Source of the DNA: Gonatopus flavifemur
Lineage: Eukaryota; Arthropoda; Insecta; Hymenoptera; Dryinidae
NCBI GenBank assembly: GCA_018340375.1
Contig: JAFFJZ010000001.1
Span: 41,346,001 to 41,410,000, forward strand
Direction of reading: 5' to 3'
DNA: 64,000 bases
In this document: in pieces, positions 54,401-64,000 of the stretch
How positions within the stretch are numbered: the first letter of the stretch is position 1
Layout: every line of letters starts with the position of its first letter
Notes under the pieces: generated by a model
Told to the model about the DNA's origin: nothing
What the model saw: the letters and a program-made list of their open reading frames with translations, nothing else
Databases searched by the model: none
Position numbers and translations under genes: made by a program

Positions 54401-55623
54401 AGTATCGGCACTACACTCTACAGAGTTAAAATGTAGGTCCATTAATTTTGAATTCCATTGTTATTTCCGAATTGTGTCGATTAAATATCGCATCGTATTT
54501 TTTTTCCAGAATTGACAGTAATTTGTGTTGAACGCTTACATCCGCGGATTTTTATACCTTGATTTCAACCAAATTTCCACATTTCAAACATCGAGTGTAA
54601 AGTCACAAAAAATACGCAAGAAAAAATACATCGAAATGGCAACCAATTCTGTGAAAATTTCTTCCAAAAGAAATCAATATCACTCCATACTTTATACGCT
54701 GACCTTATAATATATTCAAGGGAACATTAAATTCAGAAGCGGAATAACATTACCACTGGTTTACAGTGCTGTAATAATATTATATCTATATCCTGTGTTC
54801 GAAGTCCCTTATTTCCGAGAGTAACCTATAAACTCTGAATGATGATTGTTGGAACTTGATTATGAATCACGAACGAGTGTACTCATGAATTAAATTAAAC
54901 CGCGGAAAATTCATATTTTTACGTGTAACTTGGTTCTAATGGGTTTTTAATTCTCACTAAAACCGAAAAAGGAATTACATTTTTTCGTTTTGAATCGATA
55001 TTTTTTTTTCTTCACTCCTACCTGAAAAACTTTCAGGATGTAGTTAAAAAAAAACCTCCCGCAACCTGTACGCTGAACAAAATTATTTAGAGGTGGCGCA
55101 ATGGCTTTGAAGGTTTTTTATTTTATCAAAATATGATTGGTCTGTAAAAAATGAGGTTTGATTGCTCTTCGATAACTGAGGGTCATTTTCGAAGTGATTT
55201 TCTGCGTAGAATCCGAATCTGAAGCTAGAAGTGGGGCATCACGTCAGCATTTGGAGATATTTGAGGTAATTACCTCGGAAAAGGGATTTTTTCTACTTTT
55301 AACCTTCGATTTTTCATCTGCTCTGGCATAAAAAATTTTTTGAATATTTTTTTCCGATTTTATAATTCAATACCACGCTTCCCTTTCAAAATGAGCTATT
55401 GATCGATCACCTACGATTCGTTCTCGCGAAATTACAACCATTCTAAGTTATGGAATATGCCCCAACAACATCATAAGCATTCACATTATTAACCATTATT
55501 GAAACATGTATACGTGCACGGAGGAAATAATCCATTACTCTTCCATGTAAATACAATACTTTACACTGTGCTTCATATCAACGCCGGACTGAGTTTGGAT
55601 TTTTATTGAAATTTGTATTCCCA
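54401..55623. other. No gene recognised
   Basis: AT-rich unique DNA with only short, motif-free frames. Confidence 0.4.
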
Positions 55624-55890
55624 CACAGTAAAATAGTTTCAGTACAATCATATTTTATCAACTTAATAATTTAGTTGGAATAACATTCTGAATCAATTGG
55701 AATATTTGGTTGTCACAATGTCAAAATATTTATTTGTGAAAAGTGAAAGTTTTGCTCATTCCAACTAAATTCAATTGACTAAACAAAATGCGTTGATTTG
55801 AATAAAAGTCCAGCGGTCTGATACATGAATCAATTATTTTGCTGCTGTGGCTAGCATTTAGTTACAGCAACTATATGATTTTTCTCAGTG
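55624..55890. mobile_element. Possible MITE, CACAGTAAAA/TTTTCTCAGTG ends
   Basis: Left end CACAGTAAAATAGTTTC and right end ATGATTTTTCTCAGTG are weak inverted repeats. The interior has CAACTTAATAATTTAGTTGG and ATTCCAACTAAATTCAATTG in opposite orientation, and near the right end GCTGCTGTGGCTAGC and TTAGTTACAGCAAC words. The length (267 bp) fits the group. Target duplication is absent. Confidence 0.45.
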
Positions 55891-58800
55891 CAGTTAATTG
55901 AATATCTGAAAATCAGTAAAATGAGATTTCGTTGACACAGTGAAATTTTTTTCCCCCGCATGTATCATGTAAATTTCTGTAAAGTGTTTCATATGTATCC
56001 GTATTCCTATCAGAAAAATATAAAAACAAATGAAATATTTTATGTTATTGTATATATAGTGTGATCACAACTGGGATAAAAATCATCACACAAGATCCAT
56101 TTTTATAAAGCACTTCAGTGTTTTCACAGAATATTCGGTTCATTTCTTTTTATCACCCCGATAGCAAACTTTTCTTCGAATGTACGTATCAAATATCATC
56201 CAATCGTTGAAAACTTCTCTAAATAATAGTTATGAAATTTCCAATCTCACGTAATAAGATCAAAAGTATCTTTTAAAACAAAGGAAATATTATTTCTACA
56301 CGAAATCGAACCTAAGTCACACGGATGAAGGAACTTCCTTTTCTCGATCTAAAGTTACAACCTATCGAATCAAGGGATTCTTCCGTGGGATAAAAGCGAA
56401 GGTGCGCCGTGTTTGTTCGTCGACCAGCTTATCGTAAATCACCTTTTACATCTCCTCTTACTCTTACATCTGTTCCTTCTTCCTGGTAACATGTCCACGC
56501 GCATTGATCGTGTGATGAATTTATACACCACCACCTAGCTATACAAACACTCAAATTGATACTCAACATTTTCCAAGATTCATTTCAAACAGGGGTGGTC
56601 TATTTTCCCTCATTTTTTTTCCTTTCTTTTCATTAGGAGGAAAAAAGAAAGACAATATATTCTGGTTCTACGTAAAGTTCGAGTATACAACATCGTTGGG
56701 AGATAATAACAGAATAAATATAGAACCCAGAGTGGATGATGATTCTTTTTGGCACGATACATAATGGTGGTATGAAATTGATTTGATATTAAATTTACCA
56801 CCTGCAAAGTGTATGAGAAAAGAGGCGGATGAAACGATTTCTGTGAAGCATGAGATAGCTCGGGAAGACTGCCGCCGCCGTAGGAAGGTGAAGATAATTG
56901 AAACGAGCGTTCAATGATTTGCAACAAAGGATAAGAAAGTACATGCGAGACAATCAAGTACGAGATCGTGCTACCACATGCAGCGATATTATATTAATAT
57001 CGGACTTTTTCTCTCTTCATCTGTTTATTCCTGATCGTATAATAGCACACAAAACCCGACAGTGATGACAGGATAAATATTAATTTTTCAGTAAAACTCA
57101 TTTTGATAGTTTTCGTGTAGGCTGTAGACACAAGAGGAAGGAGTGCAGTATTTTATATAATTAGAATGGAATATCTTGTTTCAAAATCCTTGCGTGTGTC
57201 TATTTGGAATTTTTCCCTCGTCCTTTACAACCCGAGCCCCCTTTCTCTTCCTTTAGCTTCCTGTTTTATATCTCGCGCACTATGAATGGATGAACAACCA
57301 TTTTCCTAGACATGAGATGCGAACGAGTACCTGAAATGACCTCGTAACATGTCGGTGCACCGGTGTAAATTTATTTCATCGCCTCTTCCCTTATCTCTTG
57401 GTGAACCCAAGCAACGGTAGTAGTAACAACAGCAGCCAGACAGCCAGTGCATAAGGCACAAGGTTTCCCTCGAGATGCTTGTGCTACCGGATAATTTCTT
57501 ATTTGAAATTAAGAGAATAATTACATAAAACGACATGCTTGTGTTTCCGTTTATTTTACGTGTGTGCTCGCTTGACATAACTTCTTCTCTCCCAGTTGAA
57601 TCATACATCAGCAAGATCATTCATACCAGTTTCTATGTTTGTGCGTGTATAGATGTTTGCATAAACCGGGTGAGCGCGAATCAAGACAAGGAAATATATC
57701 TACACAATCTCGTGGTGAATTTATATTTCTCGTAATGTTATCATCGGTTGTGTTATTACGGGTGGATAACCGCTCGAAGCCTTCCGAGTTTCATTGATTT
57801 TATGTTCAACGTCGTGTTCAAATATCCATACAAAATTACTCGATTCATCGTCGCCTTCGTCGTTGAAATTGAATAAATCGCTACAGATTGGAATGAAATC
57901 TTGAATCAATGACGATTTTCATCGGTATAATCGCCATTTATTTCATCGAAAATGAGGATATATCTCAAACACGTTGAATGCGATTAAAAGATAAGCGAAT
58001 CTGTATTCACGCCGTTACATAGTTTGCAATTTTTGAAAAAAAATATATACATATTCATATTATATGTTCAAGCTATTGGTTGATATCGGATAAAATTCAA
58101 AATCAATAATTTTCAAATCTTCAACATTTTTGTGTTGGAACGAGTCTTGATTTTCACCGAACTACTTTCATAAATCAAACCAGAATTTCCGTACAACTTC
58201 TACAATTCATCCCTGTTCATAAAACTACTTGCATTCTCGTGGCTTTGATTAAAACGTTTCTATATGCACACAACTGAAACTGAAATATGATTACATTCAC
58301 TGTAAAAAAATTTCTTCTGAATTTTCAGAAAGAATGTTGTTACAGTTTTTTTTTATTTATCATCATTATGACAATGATCATAACTCAATCGTGCTGACCA
58401 GAAATATAACTGAGACTACAATTTGACGTATTTTTTTCTCAATGCGGACAAAAATATACCTAAACACAGAATAAAAACTCTGATGTTTTTATGATGAGGA
58501 AACCCCTTTCATGTTTCCAAAATAAAGAAATCGATCGGTAAAATAAACATCGGAGTGATTTTCTTACCTCTACTATTTGAAATTTCTTTTTAAAATACCA
58601 CTTCAGTTATTTCAAAGGTTATCACATAAAAAAGAATTATATTTCTGCTATAAATTTTATTTTTGTTCATACGTTGAGGAAATTAAACGTTTCTGGATTC
58701 GACCATCATTAATGGTGAAAATGATCAATCATACAATGAAATTTTTCTTAATAATGATATAATTTCAAACGCGTTGTTTTAATAAAAGCACTTAATGTTG

Positions 58801-59556
58801 CGGAACATTTGTGGATATTCAGGTTTAGAGTTACACATAGCGAGTGAATAAATGATCAATATGTTTCATTCATATGCAGAAATTTTTGGAGGAGAAGTGA
58901 GAAAAAAGGTTGGAGTCGAATAACAAATGGAAGTGTGAAAATGGGGGTAGCGAGCAAATTCAACGTAAAAGCCACGTGAGGCGCGCGGCTTCTGAAATGT
59001 GAGAACCTATCGCTACGTATATATGCACATGGAAAAGAAAGGGTCGTAAAAATCACAAGGGGATACTTGCAATGGGAACATATATGACTTTTAATATTTC
59101 TCAAGTTACAGTGTTTTATTGTAACACATGCTGAGGAAGAGCCCATGGGAAAAACGTGATTCCACGTACTTTAACTATTGAAAAGTAGGTAATTGACAAG
59201 AGGATTGTGATAACGGTTGAGGGGAGGTTCTCATCAAGCGAAATTCGAAATAAGATGATTTTCTCGAATTTTTTTTTTCCTCAGAGGGAAGTCAATTAAG
59301 AACTCGAGTTATTTGAAACTCATTGAATGGATCTTGAAGTACATGGAAAAAAATTTTCTCAAGTTAAAGGATTCGTATCCTGAAACTTAAAAGGCGTTTT
59401 TCTCGAAACCATGTTTTTCAAGTTTGGCTCCACGATATCTCAAAAACTACTGAACGGATCGCTCTTTTTTTTTTTTATTTTGAAGCTGATTGAATGTATT
59501 GGAGGATGAACCCGAACGGAGATGACATTTGTTTTTTTCTCTTTTTATAGCACTTT
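55891..59556. other. Long stretch without a recognised gene
   Basis: AT-rich DNA. A patch at about 57220-57500 is somewhat GC-richer (TTTATATCTCGCGCAC, TGTCGGTGCACCGGTG) and may be constrained non-coding sequence. Frames at 56610-56957 and 57306-57620 (both minus) show no known domain. At about 59450-59475 ACTACTGAACGGATCG and at 59319 ACTCATTGAATGGATC are similar short phrases, possibly from an old repeat. Confidence 0.4.
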
Positions 59557-59885
59557 CACGGAGAGAAAAAATTTGCTGACGCAGCAAATCGAGGTATTAT
59601 ATATAGAATAACAAATTTTTTTGCTGACCTAGCTAAAAATTTGCTATAACAGCAAAAAATGTTTGCTCCGCCAGCAAATTTTCAGTATTATATATAGAAT
59701 AGCAAACAAATTTTGCTGGGATAGCAAACATTTTTTGCTGTCACAGCTAAAAATTTGCTGTCGCAGCTAACAAGATTGCTGGAACAGCAAATAGTTTGCC
59801 GTCACAGCAAAAAATTTGCTGCTCTGGGGAAAGGAACCCAGCAAAAGTAGATTTCGCTGCCACAGCGAATTCCTTTTTCTCCGTG
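59557..59885. mobile_element. AGCAAA-family element, best full-length copy
   Basis: Left end CACGGAGAGAAAAAATTTGC and right end GAATTCCTTTTTCTCCGTG are inverted repeats of the window's common terminal type. The interior is made of some twelve versions of TTTGCTG, AGCAAA and CTGTCACAGC, each able to pair with its neighbours (GCTGTCACAGCTAAAAATTT, TTGCTGTCGCAGCTAACAAG, GCTGGAACAGCAAATAG). Two spacer copies of TATTATATATAGAATA occur. 329 bp, no coding capacity. Related but less complete copies lie near 0.4, 14.0, 16.1, 29.3, 37.2 and 54.1 kb. Confidence 0.85.
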
Positions 59886-60169
59886 TTGAAGAGCGAAAAA
59901 AAGGTGAAAAAACGCTACCAAAAGTTTGCATGTCTGTCATTTGTTTAATTTTTTACTTTTCATTGGTTTCATTGTCAACAACAATAATAATAAACTCCAC
60001 AAAATATAATATATCTCATAAAACTTTTCGGATTTGTGATTTCTGATAATTTTTGTGAGTGCTGTAGTGGCGCCCGATTAATCACTGTTTTTTTAGGTGA
60101 TTATGTTTCAACGCGTATCAACAATTTCCATGGCATTATTTTTTGATGAAAAAAATTGTCTCAATTTCA
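59886..60169. other. No feature recognised
   Basis: AT-rich DNA without supported features. Confidence 0.4.
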
Positions 60170-60421
60170 CACTGAGAGAAAGGTACCTAGTTGGGACAAC
60201 TGAATGTTAGTTGCCGCAGGTGGATTTTTATTTACGCTAGCTAGACTCTAGTTGGGGTAAATAAAAGTCTAGCTGTCTGAAATATAAATAAAATGGTTTA
60301 TTCAATGGAAATAAAAAATATAGTTGTGATAAATAAACTTCAGCTAGCACAACTAAATTTTTATTTACAGTTACTAAATTTCCTAGCTATCGAATATTTG
60401 AATAGACCCTTTCTCTCAGTG
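60170..60421. mobile_element. MITE with CACTGAGAGAAAGG ends, CTAGTTG interior
   Basis: Ends CACTGAGAGAAAGGTACC and ACCCTTTCTCTCAGTG are inverted repeats. The interior alternates CTAGTTGGGG, TTTTTATTTACG and AAATAAAAGTCTAGC words in both orientations, similar in style to the AGCTA family. 252 bp, non-coding. The flanks are CA and TA, so the target duplication is uncertain. Confidence 0.82.
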
Positions 60422-61163
60422 TAGCTGCAACCATTAGTAGTAGTCTTGGATCAACCTTGGTCCACACTTAATCAAAGTACTATACATTCTCAAAAAAATG
60501 CTCTCAAAAATAAATAATCTATGTGAAATCCATAACAAATCAACAGCTGCAGGAGACTTTCGATTGATTGTCAAGCATACTTCAACAGAGAAAAAATACA
60601 ATATAAAAATCAACTTTGAAAAGTTCATCAATTTCATTTTAACTTCAATTTTCTTCTTCTCAAATCCTATCCCAAAATTCCAGAGCAAGGATAATGTTGA
60701 ATTCATTTTCAACGATCTTGGAAATTATCAGAACTTCTAAAAATCATTTCAAAAGTTCAGCGAAAGTTACTAATTGCCGATTTTCAGTATTCAGTATTTG
60801 AACTCAACTTTTCTTTAAAGAACATCATTTGTAAAGTCTAACAAAAATGTTACATTCAACCGTACTTCTTCCTGGATCGTTGAAATCAAAGAAGAATTCT
60901 AAAAGTCTTTTCAAACTTGTTGAAGTCTTTCAAATGTAATTATTACCTGACAGCAATTATCCTCCCGACTTTTTTCAAATCCATTATTCTGTTCTGTTTC
61001 ACTCCCGGAAAAAGAATGTCAAAAAAGTCAATAAGACTTTACCGTTGATCAACGTGTTCCCTTGTTGTTCAGGAAACAAACGAAGATTATAGATGGCGAA
61101 ACTATGCTTCTCGTTGTCCATATCCTAAACTTCTCGTCAAGCACAATCCGATATATAGCTCCT
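60422..61163. other. No gene recognised
   Basis: AT-rich DNA. Opposite-strand frames at 60434-60712 and 60498-60740 overlap and have no known domain. Confidence 0.4.
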
Positions 61164-61235
61164 CCGTTAGGTCTTGGGTTTCAGTTGGTAGGCAGATAGA
61201 AAAGTGTAGGTTCAAATCCTGTTAGGTGGACATGA
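61164..61235 (+). repeat. tRNA-like sequence, second SINE family or decayed tRNA
   Basis: GGGTTTCAGTTGGTAGGCAG at 61176-61195 resembles a tRNA D-arm and A box, and GGTTCAAATCC at 61209-61219 is a perfect match to the consensus B box. The spacing (about 33 bases) is short for a normal tRNA and the acceptor stem does not close, so a functional tRNA is unlikely. A tRNA-derived SINE head is the better reading. It is not the same family as the 28 kb and 42 kb SINEs. Confidence 0.55.
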
Positions 61236-61329
61236 CTTTCTGTCCTTTCACATGAACAATCAAGTCTTCTCAGTCATCTTGAAACACAAGGACCGTGCAA
61301 AATCACTTTGTGTGAGCAATTTTCTTTCA

Positions 61330-61565
61330 ATTTTCATGAATATTTCCAGCATTAATTTTCCAGTACATATCCTGGAAAAGTCCAGTTCGTGTACTGAGAA
61401 ATTCCAGTACTGAGGCTCAGCAAATTTCCAGTTCTGATGCTGAAATTCCATAACATTTGTACTGAATTTTTGCAGCACAAATGTGCTAAAATTTTCCGGT
61501 ACATGCACAGGTTAATAACTTCCAGTACATTTACTGGAATTTTCCGGTGAACCTTTTTTACAGTG
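61330..61565. mobile_element. TTCCAG-family element, copy 3
   Basis: The right end CTTTTTTACAGTG is followed by TA. The interior has TTCCAGTACATATCCTGGAA, AGAAATTCCAGTACTGAGG and CTTCCAGTACATTTACTGGA words, which pair with one another. The last 70 bp align with 17244-17528. The left end is not clear. The two minus-strand frames across it are repeat-derived. Confidence 0.6.
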
Positions 61566-62005
61566 TACAATGATCATTACTTCGAATACCTCTCACACTT
61601 TCGTCCAATTTTTTTAGAAATTTTGAATCGAACAAATTTGATGAAAGTGATTTTAGGATTTGAACCCTCAAAGGTGGAGTTAGTTGATGCCAAAAAAAAT
61701 TCAATCAACAGACGAAAGGAGAAATACTATAACATAGGGTTAAATGAGAATGAGGGGATGATGATGGAAAATTAGCATTGTTCATATGAAATACTCTGAA
61801 GAGAAGAGTTAATTTGGGAACAGCACTGATTCATCCTACCCAGTAATATGTGTCATTTAAGTAGCACTTTGAAGACAGACATGAAACAAATGAATGTTAA
61901 TAACGGTACGTAAATTTAGAGATAGGACTTATAAATAACGAACTTTGCTAAGAACAATAACGAGATGTTCATGTACTTCTTCTCTAATTCGAGTGGAAAT
62001 TCGCT
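61566..62005. other. No gene recognised
   Basis: A plus-strand frame of 70 codons (61563-61775) has no motif I recognise. Otherwise unique AT-rich DNA. Confidence 0.4.
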
Positions 62006-62100
62006 CTGAAGGGGTGAAAATACTGTAACCCAGAAAGAATGAAAAATGTCACTCCTCAAGAATCAAATTCCATTGCGTAAGAATGGCATTTTACTTCAGT
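62006..62100. repeat. GAGTGAAA-rich repeat, copy 2
   Basis: GGGGTGAAAATACTGTAACC, GAAAGAATGAAAAATG and TCACTCCTCAAGAATC correspond in order to the start of 10885-11040. Only the left part is preserved. Confidence 0.45.
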
Positions 62101-62157
62101 TTGTGCTGCAAAAAACTCATTCGCTCAATTCCATGCAATTTGGGAGCATCAATCTCA

Positions 62158-62407
62158 CAACTGAGAAGAAAAGTTGTGAAATTTACATCTTGTGAAGTCA
62201 ATGTTGGGACGATTTCAAAAAATTGTTCGAACTACCACAATTTTAGTTGCTGTTACAGCGGGGTACGTAAGATATACATCGGCTATAGTGAATCTCACAT
62301 CCAATGTTGTGAAATCAACTTAAATTGTGATAGCTCGATCTATTTTTGAACTTGTCCAAGTATTGACTTTGCGGAATAAAAATTTTACAACTTCTTCTTC
62401 CTCAGTG
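62158..62407. mobile_element. MITE with CACTGAGGAAGAAG-type ends
   Basis: Left end CAACTGAGAAGAAAAGTTGT and, in reverse complement, right end CACTGAGGAAGAAGAAGTTG are inverted repeats, each continuing to (G/A)AAATTT. TGAAGTCAATGTTGG and CCAATGTTGTGAAATC are further mirrored words. 250 bp, non-coding. Flanks do not show TA. Confidence 0.72.
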
Positions 62408-64000
62408 CATTATTGTCATAAAATCTGCCACAAAAAAATCATCAATTTGGTACAAGGTTGATCGCTTGTATCTGACGATAAGGAGCATCCTCTTATTGAA
62501 GAGAATTGGATAAGTTACCTTCCGGTGATCGTTTGAACAATGCTTCCGGGGATTGTCTCAAAGCACTCCAGTCACGGTCTATTTCCGGACCGACAAGGCG
62601 ATCATTTAACGACGCATTGTAAATGCGAGCGTATATTTTATAATGTTGAGAGACGATAGGAGAGAAGTACGTATACATCAATACATACTGTTACAAAAAC
62701 AGTAAGGTTTGCTAACTGTTTCGAGTGTGATATCTATAGAAGGAGTCGAGGAAATAGACAACAACAATCAAAGGAATAGAACTCACTAGATGTATTGACC
62801 CACACTGAATGGAAAAAAAGAAACATTCCTCGTTCTTCAACGTCAAACAATAATACCGAAAGATCCCACGACACGTAAGAATTCTTGGACAACAATCCTT
62901 TCATAACCACTCCAGACTAATCTGTTACCGTTAGCTTTCCACACGTTATCCAAGTAATGAAAGGAATATGAAAATATAGTAACAAAAATTCAATACGTTT
63001 CTTTTAATTAGTATCATCCGTTTCATTTCCACAGCCAATTAAGAGAGGACAACGAACAAGATGTTGAAACACAGGATGCCAAAGCGAAGCAAACAATTTC
63101 TGTCTTTCGCACATCGCTCGAACGGGATGCAGACAGCCTCTGTCTCTGTTGGAATTGTACGAGAATAAAGGTAGTATATCCCTGAAGACGATAGCTCTGT
63201 AAATGAGGCTTCACCAGCAGCCCGGAAAATCGGTGGTGAAATACGCCGAGAGGAGAATTGCCTCCTTGTAATTGAGAAGGGACTTCTACGAATTTTCTTA
63301 ACGTCGACCACACACACTTACACATATATACATATATACATTCATAGATATATATCCTACCTCCTCTCTCTTTTTCAGAGAGAGAAATGGATGAGTGAAA
63401 GGTGTACAAGGGAGAAAAAAGGGTGAAGGATGAATAGATGTGCAGGACACTTTGGTCAGAAATTATTATTCCAATGTGAATATATCTCTAAGGCTGGATA
63501 GTTTTAGAGATCTCGAATGCTCACATCGAACGATGATATAACTTTCACCACAAAAACAACGTAACGAGTAAAGAGATATATATACATATATGTATATATA
63601 GTATATAGATATTTACATGTACATATGTGTGTCCTCCTTTCTGCCTCATCGGATGCAAAAGTAAAGTACATGCAATGTAATGGCATGGGAACCTGTGACC
63701 GCCGATTCAAACTCCCCTTCGGATCCGCCTGACTGGTTGCTACAGGCTGCAACCTGCTAAAACTTTCATCGTTTATCCACGCGGCACCGTCGTCGTCGTC
63801 GTAGAAAGCGACGAAAACTTTTCTCTTCCACGAGAATAGACTCGACGAAGACTCCACGACAACGACCAACATCTTCCTCGAGAGTCTACCCGTACCTTGT
63901 TTCGTCCGAATGGAACGATCTCGTCTAGATTCTATTTCGTTTTCGATGTTTCTTCGATTTGAGTTTAATGAAAATTTTCAATGCACTGGAATACTTGTGA
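62408..64000. other. Mostly unique DNA, CpG-richer toward the right edge
   Basis: TA-rich simple-sequence patches lie at about 63318-63355 and 63572-63630, and a (CGT)n run at about 63786-63801. From about 63640 to 63930 the sequence is CpG-richer than the window average, as could occur at a 5' untranslated exon or promoter. Minus-strand frames at 63023-63409 and 63504-63872 have no recognisable domain, and the second owes part of its acidic run to the CGT repeat. I see no definite splice or start site. Confidence 0.4.

Noticed and set aside
58298..58446. Possible MITE with CACTGTAAAAAAAT start
   Set aside because: The supposed right end (TTTTTTTCTCAATG) matches poorly and there is no target duplication.
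1..64000. Bacterial-type operons, phage, plasmid or integrated viral genes
   Set aside because: No long dense coding regions, ribosome-binding patterns or recognisable viral proteins occur anywhere in the window.

Overview
This is an AT-rich nuclear genomic window from an animal, most likely an insect. The support is a mariner transposon copy, very dense short inverted-repeat transposons (MITEs) with TA target-site duplications, tRNA-derived SINEs, and many microsatellites. A hymenopteran is a reasonable guess from the general look, but nothing here fixes the species. I could not find one convincing host protein-coding exon, rRNA or functional tRNA. Nearly all open frames are short, unrelated to anything I recognise, or lie inside repeats. 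The window reads as intergenic or large-intron DNA.

Layout. 0-5 kb: ordinary AT-rich DNA, a TTTGCTG-type repeat fragment, a MITE, and a dead mariner element (3694-4948) with degraded transposase. 5-8 kb: mostly unique, with a GAC microsatellite and a diverged local duplication. 8-24 kb: scattered MITEs of several families, several nested, plus a pogo/Tigger-like end at 10.66 kb and a small orphan frame at 18.77 kb. 24-26.6 kb: quiet. 26.6-31.2 kb: a crowded block with MITEs, a 107-bp foldback, a composite element containing a tRNA-SINE, and two adjacent elements at 29 kb. 31-37 kb: microsatellites, two adjacent palindromic MITEs at 34.5-35.1 kb, and a degenerate GCGAGCGAAGTGA array. 37-41.5 kb: the best nested transposon archaeology, with two hAT-like insertions carrying perfect 8-bp target duplications. 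One of them holds a further element that in turn holds a MITE. 42.4-43.9 kb: TACTGGC-rich repeats, a second SINE copy, and a 157-bp tandem array interrupted by a MITE. 44.0-45.1 kb: a GC-richer island, possibly a solo LTR. 45-64 kb: mostly unique DNA with more MITEs, a minisatellite at 53.3 kb, a tRNA-like SINE at 61.2 kb, and CpG-richer DNA at the right edge.

The main signal is the mobile-element ecology. At least twenty short elements share variants of one terminal motif (CACTGAGAGAAA, CACGGAGAAAA or CACTGTAAAAAA), often between TA dinucleotides, yet carry unrelated and strongly self-complementary interiors. A second set begins CCCGAGTAGAAAT or CCCTAGTAGAAAT. No autonomous partner for either end type lies in the window, and the mariner copy has different ends. 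Nesting gives a relative order of insertion. I found no new gene system. Family names in capitals (AGCAAA, AGCTA, TTCCAG and so on) are mine and describe sequence motifs only.
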